From Spirochaetota bacterium (lineage in GTDB: Bacteria; Spirochaetota; Brachyspiria; Brachyspirales; JACRPF01), in assembly GCA_038043445.1 (NCBI GenBank), contig JBBTBY010000074.1, positions 1 through 45,531 on the forward strand: a stretch of DNA of 45,531 bases, read 5' to 3'. Positions 8,548-17,068 of this stretch are shown here, piece after piece (the stretch's first letter is position 1; each line of letters begins with the position of its first letter). The notes beneath the pieces are model-generated. The model had not been told where the DNA came from. It made no database searches and saw only the letters and a program-made list of their open reading frames with translations. A program made the position numbers and the translations under genes.

Positions 8548-9870
8548 ATGAGAAAGGCCATCCTCCTCGGCATCATGTTCGCTGCACTGGGCCTTGCTCA
8601 GGACGGAATGCCCTCCGATAAGATCATCTGGCTCGACAACGGCGATGTCGCGCGCGGTCCCGTAAAGGACGTGGATGCGGATACGATAAAGATGAAGACC
8701 GATTTCGGCGTCCTTACGATACCGAAAAAGCGCATCAAACGCATGATCGATCTCGTGCAGCCCAAGCAGGACGAGGTCGCCCCCGTCCGAAAGACCGGCA
8801 GGACGATAACGACCGAGGCGCAGCTCGTGCAGAATCTCCTGCGTTTCATCCCCGGTTCACTCGCCGGCATCGATAAGACCGGCATACGATCGGTCGCGAT
8901 ACAAAAAGTGAATGTCAGCGGCGCGTTCGACATCAATGATAAAGCGTTCGAAGCGCAGTTCATGCAGATGCTTTCCCGCTACGGGCGTTTCGTCGTCCTT
9001 GAGCGTCAGGCACTCGATATTCTCCTCAAGGAGCAGCAGCTCTCGCTCACCGGAGCCGGCGGCGAAGAGAAGATAGGCAAACTCATCGGTGTCGATGCGC
9101 TCATAACAATAGATATTGAAGTACAATCCGAAGGGCTTATCACCGCATCGGTAAAAATGACGCATGTCGAGCGCGCGGTTGTCATCTGGGAGGATGAATT
9201 CAAGGGCGAGCTCTACGGTACGTTCAAGCTCGGCTTCCGCGGCGGGTATGGGCTTCCCAACGATGTCATCTGCCAGCCCTATATCTGGGGCGGCGGCACT
9301 ACGGTCACATTCCCCGCACCGACGGGGCATTTCTTCGAGCTCGGCTTCACACTCGGGCAGATGCTCTCAGAACCGCTCGGAGCATTTGAGCTCAGCATGA
9401 TATTCACGGTCGGCATCGATCTTTTCCGTCCATCGACTGTACCGGTGGTTATTACGAACAACGGCGTGCTGAAGCGGTTCACCCCGCAGCCCGCCATGGA
9501 ATCCCTGGTATTCCCGCTCGTGCTCAAGGTACATCTCTCCGAATTCTTCAATTCATCGTATGACATTGTCCGGTTGTACGTCGGCGGCGGGCTGTACGTC
9601 GGCAGCTGGCCTTACAAATCTGAATCGTCGGCGACGAACCTCATCAACTGGCAGCCGATGCAGGGTGTTGATAACGGCATACTCATGTTCGGCGGTGCGG
9701 CCATGGCCCTTGTCGGCGGTATTGAGGTATCCCCGATACGGGACATTTCTCTCTTTGCCGAGGTCATCTATCTTCCGTTCCCGATAAGCGCAGGCGAAAC
9801 AGCCGACGACAGGGTGTTCATACAGAATATGCGTATGCGCGCCGGCATCATCTACTATCTCTTCAAATAA
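8548..9870 (+). CDS. Exported protein with CsgG/LpoB-like domain and probable beta-barrel tail, 440 aa
   Basis: The frame is open from 8245, but the ATG at 8548 has a Shine-Dalgarno (TAAGGAG) and opens a signal peptide (MRKAILLGIMFAALGLAQ). After it comes an SH3-like segment typical of exported proteins that start with a short 'NGD...G.v...D.i...T.fG.ltIpkk.I' motif (about 25-70). Then comes a CsgG/LpoB-like alpha/beta domain (about 95-220), including ALDILLKEQQ and LIGVDALITIDIEV. The remaining ~210 residues alternate hydrophobic and polar residues, are rich in Gly and aromatics, and end in YYLFK, as expected of an outer-membrane beta-barrel. CsgG-type domains assemble at the outer membrane in secretion or act as regulators of periplasmic enzymes; the exact role here is unknown. 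It is followed after 10 bases by a related gene. Confidence 0.75.
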   Translation: MRKAILLGIMFAALGLAQDGMPSDKIIWLDNGDVARGPVKDVDADTIKMKTDFGVLTIPKKRIKRMIDLVQPKQDEVAPVRKTGRTITTEAQLVQNLLRFIPGSLAGIDKTGIRSVAIQKVNVSGAFDINDKAFEAQFMQMLSRYGRFVVLERQALDILLKEQQLSLTGAGGEEKIGKLIGVDALITIDIEVQSEGLITASVKMTHVERAVVIWEDEFKGELYGTFKLGFRGGYGLPNDVICQPYIWGGGTTVTFPAPTGHFFELGFTLGQMLSEPLGAFELSMIFTVGIDLFRPSTVPVVITNNGVLKRFTPQPAMESLVFPLVLKVHLSEFFNSSYDIVRLYVGGGLYVGSWPYKSESSATNLINWQPMQGVDNGILMFGGAAMALVGGIEVSPIRDISLFAEVIYLPFPISAGETADDRVFIQNMRMRAGIIYYLFK

Positions 9871-9880
9871 GGGGGCGATC

Positions 9881-11041
9881 ATGAAATACACAACGATACT
9901 TATCGCATTCGCCATCGCCTCCGCGGCGTTCGGCATTTCGGAACAGGGCATAGAGAAGTCGCTCGTGCCGTTCTCCATCGATGCAAAAAGGGCATTGCCG
10001 GAAAAGATGCGCAATGTCGCGGTATACGGCGTCATGAAGGACGCAAACAACCGCTACAGCGATAAGATGGTCAAACGTCTCGTCATCGCCGCGCTCAGAA
10101 AGGCGAAGCTCACTATCGTCGACCGCGACGAGGCGGGCACCCCCGACGGCGGTGTGCTGAAAGAGCTTGAACTATCCGCGTCCGGCGCTATCGATGTTGC
10201 AAGCGTGAAACAGATGGGGCGTATGGCCGGGGTTGATGCGTTCTTCTTCGTATATCCCCAGCTTTCAGGCATATTCGGAGAACGCATTGCCATCATGATA
10301 AAGGCCGTTGATGTTGCTTCCGGCGCCGTCGTCTTCGTCGAGCGGTATACCTATGAAGATAAACTGATAGCAGGGGTTTCGATCACCTTTGCCGCCGAAT
10401 ACTACAAAGGATACAGCATCGGCGCGAACGTGAATATCAGCAACGCCATCTGTACAAGTTCGAATTATGCCTTGCGCAGACCGGCATTCAGTGCGGGCAT
10501 GGCGGGCATTATTGTCGACTTCACGATACCGAACATCGATATCGGATTCATCATCGGGGCGAAATTCTCAGGTGATGCCACGATCGGTCTTGAGACCACG
10601 GCGTTCACCAATATGTATATAAATGAAACGCTCACAACGAATTCCATGATGGTGCAGGGCTTTCGCGGCATTCCGATCTTTCCCTACGTCGGCGTATCGC
10701 TGCCTATAACCGGTCTTTTCGGCGATGTGAAAGACATTCTTCGCCTTCGGATCGGGAGCGAATTCGCCTTCATGGGCGGTTCCGGCGACGGACAAAACAG
10801 GATACGCAATGTGCCGAACGTATTTGATCAGAACCACATGGTAATGGACACTATGATGATAATCCCTCTCATACAGGCGGCACTCGATCTGAAAATAGCG
10901 CCGGGCATACGCGCAATGGCGGGTGTGAATTATATGCCGTCGTTCACGCTTACCGCTCCCGAATTTTACGGTGTCACCGTCACGCAGTACTGGCGCGGCG
11001 GCATTTCAGCATGGGCCGGTTTCGAATACCGGTTATTCTGA
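9881..11041 (+). CDS. Second exported CsgG/LpoB-like protein with probable beta-barrel tail, 386 aa
   Basis: Signal peptide at 1-18 (ends AAFG). Residues about 40-165 read like a CsgG/LpoB-type domain: VAVYGVM, two helices, LTIVDRDE, then MAGVDAFFFVYPQLSG. From about 170 the chain has alternating, Gly-rich amphipathic strands and ends in GFEYRLF with a terminal Phe, the usual C-terminal signature of outer-membrane barrels. It sits 10 bases after the 8548-9870 gene on the same strand with GGGGGCG upstream, so it is probably co-transcribed. The shared architecture suggests related jobs or a complex. Function is not assigned. Confidence 0.7.
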   Translation: MKYTTILIAFAIASAAFGISEQGIEKSLVPFSIDAKRALPEKMRNVAVYGVMKDANNRYSDKMVKRLVIAALRKAKLTIVDRDEAGTPDGGVLKELELSASGAIDVASVKQMGRMAGVDAFFFVYPQLSGIFGERIAIMIKAVDVASGAVVFVERYTYEDKLIAGVSITFAAEYYKGYSIGANVNISNAICTSSNYALRRPAFSAGMAGIIVDFTIPNIDIGFIIGAKFSGDATIGLETTAFTNMYINETLTTNSMMVQGFRGIPIFPYVGVSLPITGLFGDVKDILRLRIGSEFAFMGGSGDGQNRIRNVPNVFDQNHMVMDTMMIIPLIQAALDLKIAPGIRAMAGVNYMPSFTLTAPEFYGVTVTQYWRGGISAWAGFEYRLF

Positions 11042-11100
11042 TGGAGAACGGTGCGCGCTATCCCGGAGAACCGGTCAGCGCTTGAGCATTACAGCGCGGT

Positions 11101-11895
11101 CTAGCGTTTGAGATTGACGACGGTATTGAGCAGATTATCGCTCGTCAATATCGATTTTGAATTCATCTCATAGGCGCGCTGAGCCACGATCATATCGACC
11201 ATTTCGTCGACGACCTTGACGTTGGACATTTCCAGAAAGCCCTGATGCACCTTGCCCTGGCCTTCAGTGCCCGCCTGGCCCTCTATCGCCTCACCGGAGC
11301 CCACGCTCTCTTTGTAGAGATTGCCGCCGAGCGCGGTCAGCCCTGCCGGATTGACGAAGCGGTACAGATTGATGTTCCCGACGTCAAGTATCTCATCGCT
11401 CCCGGCGACGGTCACTTCCACCGTGCCTTCCTGCGATATCGTGATCTTATCGAATTCGAATCCCTCGGGCATGACGATATCGGGGGACAGCTTGTATCCG
11501 TTGGAATTGACGAGCTGGCCGTTCGAATCTATCTTGAACGAGCCGTCGCGGGTGTACGCGACCGTTCCGTCGGGTAATTGCACGCGGAGAAAGCCCTCGC
11601 CCTCGATGGCGAGATCGAGCTTATTGCCGGTTGCCTGGAGCGAGCCCTGATGGAACATCTTCTGCGTAGCGGCCGTTTTTACGCCGAGACCGACCTGTAT
11701 ACCGGTAGGTACTACCGTGTCTTCCGTCGCTGGCGTGCCCGCGATCTTCAGCGTTTGATAGAGGAGGTCCTCGAAATCGGCACGCGATTTCTTGAAGCCG
11801 GTCGTGTTCACGTTCGCAAGGTTATTGGCGATAGTGTCGACCTTGAACTGCATGCCGTTCATGCCTGTCGCGGCCGTCCATAATGATCGCAGCAT
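11101..11895 (-). CDS. flgG: Flagellar basal-body distal rod protein FlgG, 264 aa
   Basis: The N-terminus MLRSLWTAATGMNGMQFKVD with TIANNLANVNTTGFKKSRADF is the rod/hook-protein signature. The C-terminus EMSNVKVVDEMVDMIVAQRAYEMNSKSI...LLNTVVNLKR is typical of FlgG. The length (264) fits the family. FlgG polymerises in the periplasm to form the distal rod. In a spirochaete this would belong to periplasmic flagella. The start is supported by GAGGAG upstream. No other flagellar structural gene is adjacent in the window, so flgG stands alone here, although fliW-csrA is about 21 kb away. The gene converges on the CsgG-like pair with a 59-base gap. Confidence 0.97.
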   Translation of the reverse strand: MLRSLWTAATGMNGMQFKVDTIANNLANVNTTGFKKSRADFEDLLYQTLKIAGTPATEDTVVPTGIQVGLGVKTAATQKMFHQGSLQATGNKLDLAIEGEGFLRVQLPDGTVAYTRDGSFKIDSNGQLVNSNGYKLSPDIVMPEGFEFDKITISQEGTVEVTVAGSDEILDVGNINLYRFVNPAGLTALGGNLYKESVGSGEAIEGQAGTEGQGKVHQGFLEMSNVKVVDEMVDMIVAQRAYEMNSKSILTSDNLLNTVVNLKR

Positions 11896-11979
11896 AGGGT
11901 GCTCCTCGGGGGAAATACTACTATAATTATCGAGCGATCGTTAAAATGCTTGAGCGAAAAGAATGCCCTTTTCCCATAT

Positions 11980-12016
11980 AAAAAAAGCCCCTCCCGTTCA
12001 CAAGCCGGGGAGGGGC
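11980..12016 (-). terminator. Rho-independent terminator of the FecR-domain gene
   Basis: On the minus strand, GCCCCTCCC (12016-12008) pairs with GGGAGGGGC (11995-11987) around a 12-base loop, followed by seven T (11986-11980). It lies 20 bases past the stop codon of the FecR-domain lipoprotein and upstream of flgG, so flgG needs its own promoter. Confidence 0.88.
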
Positions 12017-12036
12017 AGTGCAGAGGGTAAAGCCCT

Positions 12037-12930
12037 CTAGTATTCTTTTTTGTCCTTGATCATGAGCTCTTTGCTTTCGTCGAATTTCTTCCGTGTCTTG
12101 GCATCGACCTCGGTTGTCGCTTCCATGTCGCCCTTCTGCATCGCTTCGCGCGCTTTGATATCCGCCGCGTCGATACGGACATCGGCCTTGCCGACCGCGC
12201 CGTCATCCTTCGCTTCGAGCATGAGCGACAGTTTCTTGAGATTGTCCTTAAGCGCCCCGACGTCCCGGATGCTGCCGAGATCTTTCATGGTGACTATCTC
12301 TTTCACGTCCGAAAGCGATTCCTTGGTGATGGCCACAAGCTCTATCTTGCCGTCAGCGGTGGCGGTCACTTCCTTAAGCTCGTTGACGTCCACGTTGCCC
12401 TTGTCGCTTTTTACGTTCACCATGCCGGTCAGAACGCTTATCTTCGTGTCTTGAGAGGATGAATCGACGACGAACGATGTCCCGCGTACGGCGGCGATGG
12501 AGGACGGCGTTTCTATTATCGCCGATTCATCCTTGACGAGTTTCCGTATGCCGACGAGGAGCTTGCCCTTGGTGACCTTCAGGCGCACGTTCTTGTCCGG
12601 GGCGCCGATGAGCCCGTCGACGAGGACCTCACTCGATTCCTTGATATTGAACACACCCACCGATTCTACTTTGAACGTGAGCTTTGCACCGGCCGCGGTG
12701 CGTATCGTCGTGCCTTTTGCCACGATATCGCCGATAGCCGCGGGGGCTGTGACACCCTCTTTCACGAGATAGGCTTTACCGACTATCTCGTTCACGGTGC
12801 CGGTAGCCGAGGTGTCCGCAACGGCTACCGCAGGCGCATCGTTCGCTGCTCCGGCATCGGCCGTACGATTACACGCAAAAAAAGACATGGTGAGCGCACA
12901 AAGGGCGCTTAAAAGTGCCAAGCGTTTCAT
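12037..12930 (-). CDS. FecR-domain lipoprotein, 297 aa
   Basis: The frame is open upstream, but the ATG at 12930 has GGAGG eight bases before it and starts a lipoprotein signal (MKRLALLSALCALTMSFFAC, lipobox Cys20). Residues about 42-175 form a FecR domain: GKAYLVKEG, IGDIVAKGTTIRT, and the typical TPSSIAAVRGTSFVVD strand. The C-terminal third is charged, Lys/Asp/Glu-rich and probably helical. In spirochaetes such FecR-domain proteins are often free-standing periplasmic lipoproteins rather than TonB-linked anti-sigma factors. No sigma factor or TonB receptor adjoins it. It is divergent from the beta-propeller gene with overlapping promoters. Confidence 0.85.
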   Translation of the reverse strand: MKRLALLSALCALTMSFFACNRTADAGAANDAPAVAVADTSATGTVNEIVGKAYLVKEGVTAPAAIGDIVAKGTTIRTAAGAKLTFKVESVGVFNIKESSEVLVDGLIGAPDKNVRLKVTKGKLLVGIRKLVKDESAIIETPSSIAAVRGTSFVVDSSSQDTKISVLTGMVNVKSDKGNVDVNELKEVTATADGKIELVAITKESLSDVKEIVTMKDLGSIRDVGALKDNLKKLSLMLEAKDDGAVGKADVRIDAADIKAREAMQKGDMEATTEVDAKTRKKFDESKELMIKDKKEY

Positions 12931-12949
12931 CGGGGACCTCCGGAACGTA

Positions 12950-12977
12950 TTGACCAAAACGTACGTTGTAGTATAAC
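12950..12977 (+). promoter_or_regulatory. Promoter for beta-propeller gene in a divergent control region
   Basis: TTGACC (12950-12955) and TATAAC (12972-12977) are 16 bp apart. The 64-base gap between two divergent genes also contains TATACT on the minus strand (12974-12969), a possible -10 for the FecR-domain gene. The two promoters would then overlap back to back. Confidence 0.55.
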
Positions 12978-12994
12978 AGCATGGAGGAGAAAAA

Positions 12995-14113
12995 GTGAAC
13001 AAGTTTTTTTGCCCCGCAGCGTTCTGTGCGGCGGTCGCCATTTTCGGGGCGGTAAAGGAGAATTACCGTTATCTGCGTATCGATACGCTTACTCGGGCAA
13101 AGGTGTATTCGCTTGCCACGCTCGATGCGAGGACGGAGTACAGCGATATGTTCATCAACGCCCGCGGCGAACTTATCTGTGCCTATGTGGATGGTGCCCA
13201 GAAAATACCCTATCTGCTGCAGAAAAAGGGCGGCATGGTAAGTACGACGGTGATCGACAGCGGGTGGAACACGGGAAGGCTCCTTTCGCTGTATTATGAT
13301 AACCGACTTTCATCGGCGCACTGCGTCTATTACGATGCCCCCGTCAATGCCCTGAAATATGCGGATAATCTCGGCAGTTCGTCGTTCAATGCGTATGTAG
13401 TGGACCGTGCCGAAGGAATGCGCTACCGTTCGCCGCAGGCCATCGTCGAAACGAACGGCGGTATTCATGTGTTCTTCCTTGACGGAAAAGGCCAACTCTG
13501 GCATGCGGTCAATACGAACGGCATGTTCCGCTCGCGCATCGTATACCGTGAGCGTCCGCTTTCGGATATACGGCTGTTTATCCCCGAGCAGGGGATGCGA
13601 TTCATCTGTCGGACGGAGAAGGGCGAGCTTCTCTATCTGCTTCGCGATGAGCGGCGGCGTTATAAGTCATATCTTCTGCCCGGGCCGGCCGCGGTGCGGC
13701 GATACACCGCTTTTTTTGATTCACGCGGACGCTCGCATATCCTCTTTACCGATGATGACAGATCGGTCAAATATTTTTACTATGCGGTCGATTCTACCTT
13801 TCAGATAAAGACGATCGTTGCATCGAAAAGTGTTCTCGAGGGCATGGCGATCATTACGGAGCGTCTTGATACACCGCATGCGGCCATTACCACACGCGAC
13901 GAGGGCATATCGATATTCATTTCCGACCCGGGAACGACATCGTTCAAGCCGCGGACGCTGTCCATGCTCGGCCGTGCCCGCGGGGCGTTGTCGCTCGGCA
14001 TCACGTATTATCCCTACATCTCGGTGCTGTTCTATGATTCGGAATTCAACGAGCTTCGGCTTGCGGAGCTCAATCTGGAAAGCATTCGGGCGTTCGTGCG
14101 GGAAATGCGCTGA
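12995..14113 (+). CDS. Exported beta-propeller-like protein, 372 aa
   Basis: The GTG start at 12995 is supported by GGAGGAG (12983-12989). A short hydrophobic N-terminus (CPAAFCAAVAIFGAV) is a probable signal peptide. The rest consists of repeated ~45-50 residue blocks such as 'ARGELICAYVDG', 'NGGIHVFFLDGKGQLWHA' and 'RGRSHILFTDDDRSVKYFYY'. This Asp/Gly blade pattern is seen in sialidase-like and other propeller proteins. No sialidase catalytic Arg triad or Tyr-Glu pair was identified, so a binding or scaffold role is more likely than catalysis (inference). It is divergent from the FecR-domain lipoprotein and converges on the regulator at 14118 with only a 4-base gap. Confidence 0.6.
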   Translation: MNKFFCPAAFCAAVAIFGAVKENYRYLRIDTLTRAKVYSLATLDARTEYSDMFINARGELICAYVDGAQKIPYLLQKKGGMVSTTVIDSGWNTGRLLSLYYDNRLSSAHCVYYDAPVNALKYADNLGSSSFNAYVVDRAEGMRYRSPQAIVETNGGIHVFFLDGKGQLWHAVNTNGMFRSRIVYRERPLSDIRLFIPEQGMRFICRTEKGELLYLLRDERRRYKSYLLPGPAAVRRYTAFFDSRGRSHILFTDDDRSVKYFYYAVDSTFQIKTIVASKSVLEGMAIITERLDTPHAAITTRDEGISIFISDPGTTSFKPRTLSMLGRARGALSLGITYYPYISVLFYDSEFNELRLAELNLESIRAFVREMR

Positions 14114-14117
14114 GCGT

Positions 14118-14726
14118 TCATCGAAGATCGATGATGAAGCGAAGGAGATTGCGCAGCCGCGCCTTCAATTCCTTCTCGCCCTGCGGTTTCTTCACATAGT
14201 CGTTCGCCCCGAGGTCGAAGCCGCGCACGACATCGTCCTCGTTCGTTCGGTTGGTGATTATCATGACGAGGGTGGATGCGAGCGAGGGCGCCGCGCGCAT
14301 GCGGCGGAGCACGGAAAAGCCGTCCACGCCGCCCATCATCGGGTCGAAGATTATCATCGCCGGGCGCATCTCGATAAGCTCATCAATGGGATCGGTCACC
14401 CGCTTTACTACGGATATCTGAAAATCGCGCGCGAGCTGCTTTCGGTACTGTTCGCAGCTCGCTTTTGTCGCATCGACGACGGCGACGACATATTTCCCTT
14501 CATGACGCTTGATGCGCTTGCGGCTGCCGACACCGTGGAGCGTCAGGAAATTCTCAAGATCGCTGAAGCGTATCTTGTATCTCCCGCCCGGCGAGCGCGA
14601 TACCTTAAGGCCGTACTTGCGTATCCAGTAATTTATCGTCGTACGCGCGATGCCGAGAAGCTTTGCAGCATCGATCGGCGACAGAATATCGTCAGGCTTG
14701 TAATCCGTGTGCTCTTTACCGCTCAT
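14118..14726 (-). CDS. HTH-receiver regulator with reversed domain order, 202 aa
   Basis: Residues about 13-62 are an excisionase/MerR-like helix-turn-helix (LSPIDAAKLLGIARTTINYW, then SPGGRYKIRFSDLENFL). Residues about 77-202 are a CheY-like receiver with phospho-acceptor Asp128 (IIFDPMMGG), Thr158 (IITNRT) and Lys180 (YVKKP). The usual acidic pair at the first strand is reduced to one, VDAT with Asp85, so magnesium binding and phosphorylation may be altered. Normal response regulators put the receiver first; here the DNA-binding domain comes first. No histidine kinase is nearby. It lies 91 bases downstream of the HtrA-partner gene on the same strand. Confidence 0.85.
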   Translation of the reverse strand: MSGKEHTDYKPDDILSPIDAAKLLGIARTTINYWIRKYGLKVSRSPGGRYKIRFSDLENFLTLHGVGSRKRIKRHEGKYVVAVVDATKASCEQYRKQLARDFQISVVKRVTDPIDELIEMRPAMIIFDPMMGGVDGFSVLRRMRAAPSLASTLVMIITNRTNEDDVVRGFDLGANDYVKKPQGEKELKARLRNLLRFIIDLR

Positions 14727-14817
14727 GGGGCATCATATCCGCTTGCGTATCGGGTCGGCGTACAGTATCATTATGGGAGAAAAATGCAAGGACGGGACCG
14801 AATGACGATCAGACGCC

Positions 14818-15591
14818 CTATTTGAGGAGGGAGTCGAGGAATGAAGATATTTCCGTACGCGCGAACGTATCCTCGGCAGAATCGAAGTACGGATAATTGA
14901 TCTGAAGAATGGTGAAGCTGTCGTTCATCGCCTCGATGGAGTATTTTAAAGTATACCCTTCGATCAATACGAAAAAAGCACCCTTCCGTCGGGAGGTCTT
15001 ATTATCGGCAAAACCGTACATGACCGGGCCGTCAAGCGATGTGTTTTTTTCTATTGCGCCGTTCATTATCTGCGAAAATGAGAAATCGCCTGCCGACCGC
15101 GGGATATGGCCGTAGAGCTGGCTGCGGGAATAGTATTTCGTATCGTACGCCTTCTCGAACATGGATTGAGCGGATGTCTGCAATGACGGAATATTCCAGA
15201 CGCGGGAGCCGGATTTTCGGAAGTGTACGAAACTATATGAGATGCCGTACACCGAATACGCGTTCCATGAGTAACTTGACTGCCCGCCCGAGCTTGCGGT
15301 TGACGATCGTACTTCGGAGACGGTCCAGTACTCCGGGACCGTGACAGAACCGAGCTTGTCGTACACGATCTCGAGAGGGACGCTCACCGTTCCCAGTTCC
15401 CCTGCCGTTCCGCCCGCCGCAAAGAATCTTTCGTACATGCCGATGCTGCGATTGAGGAATTTCTTTTCTGAATAATACTTTCCGAGAGAGCGAAATTTAT
15501 CCTTTCCGTCCGGAAGCGACATGATCTCGTCGAGACCAGCCCCCTGCGCTGCGGCCCAGAACAGTATGATACAAACCGCGTAATATTTCAT
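14818..15591 (-). CDS. Exported protein of unknown function paired with HtrA, 257 aa
   Basis: The ATG at 15591 has AGGGGTG upstream and starts a signal peptide (MKYYAVCIILFWAAAQGAG). The upstream part of the open frame is out-of-frame HtrA sequence and is ignored. A helical region (25-60, YYSEKKFLNRSIGMYERFF, TPR-like in feel) comes first. A Ser/Tyr-rich middle (about 95-125) follows, then alternating strands. No family is recognised. The gene starts 10 bases after the HtrA stop codon and is surely co-transcribed, so it may be a substrate, cofactor or envelope partner of the protease. Confidence 0.7.
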   Translation of the reverse strand: MKYYAVCIILFWAAAQGAGLDEIMSLPDGKDKFRSLGKYYSEKKFLNRSIGMYERFFAAGGTAGELGTVSVPLEIVYDKLGSVTVPEYWTVSEVRSSTASSGGQSSYSWNAYSVYGISYSFVHFRKSGSRVWNIPSLQTSAQSMFEKAYDTKYYSRSQLYGHIPRSAGDFSFSQIMNGAIEKNTSLDGPVMYGFADNKTSRRKGAFFVLIEGYTLKYSIEAMNDSFTILQINYPYFDSAEDTFARTEISSFLDSLLK

Positions 15592-15601
15592 AAAAACACC
15601 C

Positions 15602-16948
15602 CTAGAACGAATTGCGGACAGTCGGCCCAGAAACGCGCACACGGACGCCGCCGGCGTCGTCCGGTGCCCGCTTAAAGATGAATTCGAGCGATACAATCCT
15701 GTCGTTCTCAAAAATCGACTCGGAGAACGCATAGGCAAGTTGTTCTTCATCGATAACATCCTCGAAAATACCCGAGGGCGACCCCGGCGCGACCTTCCAG
15801 ATGACCGCATCGGTCTTTATACTGGAGCCCGACTGTGCGTTTTCGGAGCGATATATCCTGCCGACGACGAATCGGTCGATCCCGTTCAGATTTGTTTTTG
15901 CAATATCGAATCCCAGATACACACGGCAGAATGTCGCTGGATCGAACAGGGGGATGCCCGGATGCGTTCCCGCCGTTACGGATATGCTGCTTCGCTCGCC
16001 GCCGCGGATAAGTTCTACAGCGACCGTATCGCCGGCCGTTTTATCGGCCAAAATGGCGCGCAGGTCCTGAGGCTCGATCACGGCTTTTCCCGCTACATGG
16101 GTGATGATGTCGCGAAAGCGAATTCCGGACACAGCCCCCGACCCCGATGCCACACCCATTACGAGTGCACCTTCAGTAACGGGAGAGTCGATACCATACG
16201 CGTCCTTCGTTTTCTGATCGAGCGCGAGAACGGTGACCCCGAGGAACGGGTGATTCGGTTTCGATCCCTGGCGAAGGATATCGATGACGCTGCCGGCGAG
16301 CTTCGAGGGTATGGCGAAATTAAGACCAGGGCGGCTCACTATACCCGCGTCATTGATGCCGACCACCGATCCGTTCTGGTCGAGAAGCGGCCCCCCGGAA
16401 TTCCCCGGATTTATCGCCGCATCGACTTGGACGAACGATTCGATCGGCCATAATCCGATATCCGCCCGTTTGACGGCGCTTACAATGCCCGAGGTGAAGG
16501 TCATGTCAAGCCCCGCGGGGTTCCCCACGGCAATGATCTTCATGCCCTGCTTGAGCGCATCCGAGTCCCCGAACGTGAGCACTTCGAGATCGGCGGGGAT
16601 ATTCACTTTAAGCAGCGCGACATCGGTCAACGCATCGACGCCGACGACGGTCGCTTCATACTCCTTCTTCTTTGCCGTTGTCACGAAAATACGTGCGGCG
16701 CCCTTCACGACATGGTATGCGGTCGCTATCTCGCCGCTTTTACTGATGAAGAACCCCGTCCCCGAACCCGAACCGATCTCCTTCCAGCCGTGGAACGTAG
16801 TGACCTTGTGTTTTCCCTTTGTGTAGATCTGAACAACGGCGCTGCGCACTTTCTGCATCGCGGCATCACCGCCGTTAAAAATGTTTTCCTGGCCGGTGAC
16901 AACGCTACCGAGGAATACGATGCCGATCATGAACCCGTTCACTTTCAT
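15602..16948 (-). CDS. HtrA/DegP-like periplasmic serine protease with PDZ domain, 448 aa
   Basis: Signal peptide about 1-20. The trypsin-like domain has a complete triad: His79 (AYHVV), Asp109 (LTDVALLK) and Ser184 (NPGNSGGPLL). One PDZ domain spans about 235-330 (HPFLGVTVLALD, VMGVASGSGAVSGIRFRDIITHVAGKAV). A C-terminal ~120 residue extension, with FDPATFCRVYLGFDIAKTNL, does not look like a second PDZ. HtrA proteases degrade or chaperone misfolded envelope proteins. Start: the ATG at 16948 has GGGGAG six bases upstream; a TTG two codons earlier is less likely. The linked 15591-14818 gene may encode a partner. Confidence 0.92.
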   Translation of the reverse strand: MKVNGFMIGIVFLGSVVTGQENIFNGGDAAMQKVRSAVVQIYTKGKHKVTTFHGWKEIGSGSGTGFFISKSGEIATAYHVVKGAARIFVTTAKKKEYEATVVGVDALTDVALLKVNIPADLEVLTFGDSDALKQGMKIIAVGNPAGLDMTFTSGIVSAVKRADIGLWPIESFVQVDAAINPGNSGGPLLDQNGSVVGINDAGIVSRPGLNFAIPSKLAGSVIDILRQGSKPNHPFLGVTVLALDQKTKDAYGIDSPVTEGALVMGVASGSGAVSGIRFRDIITHVAGKAVIEPQDLRAILADKTAGDTVAVELIRGGERSSISVTAGTHPGIPLFDPATFCRVYLGFDIAKTNLNGIDRFVVGRIYRSENAQSGSSIKTDAVIWKVAPGSPSGIFEDVIDEEQLAYAFSESIFENDRIVSLEFIFKRAPDDAGGVRVRVSGPTVRNSF

Positions 16949-17068
16949 ACGCAACTCCCCGAAACGTCGTCGTACACGACGGACGTCTCACCCCGGCGGT
17001 TCGATCGAAATGAAAGAACATCCGTACCTGTTTCGAATGATCGTGAACGATACTGTACCATATCCCTG

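Noticed and set aside
11042-11100. Possible terminator between the convergent CsgG-like gene and flgG
   Set aside because: Only short imperfect pairings and no T-runs on either strand.
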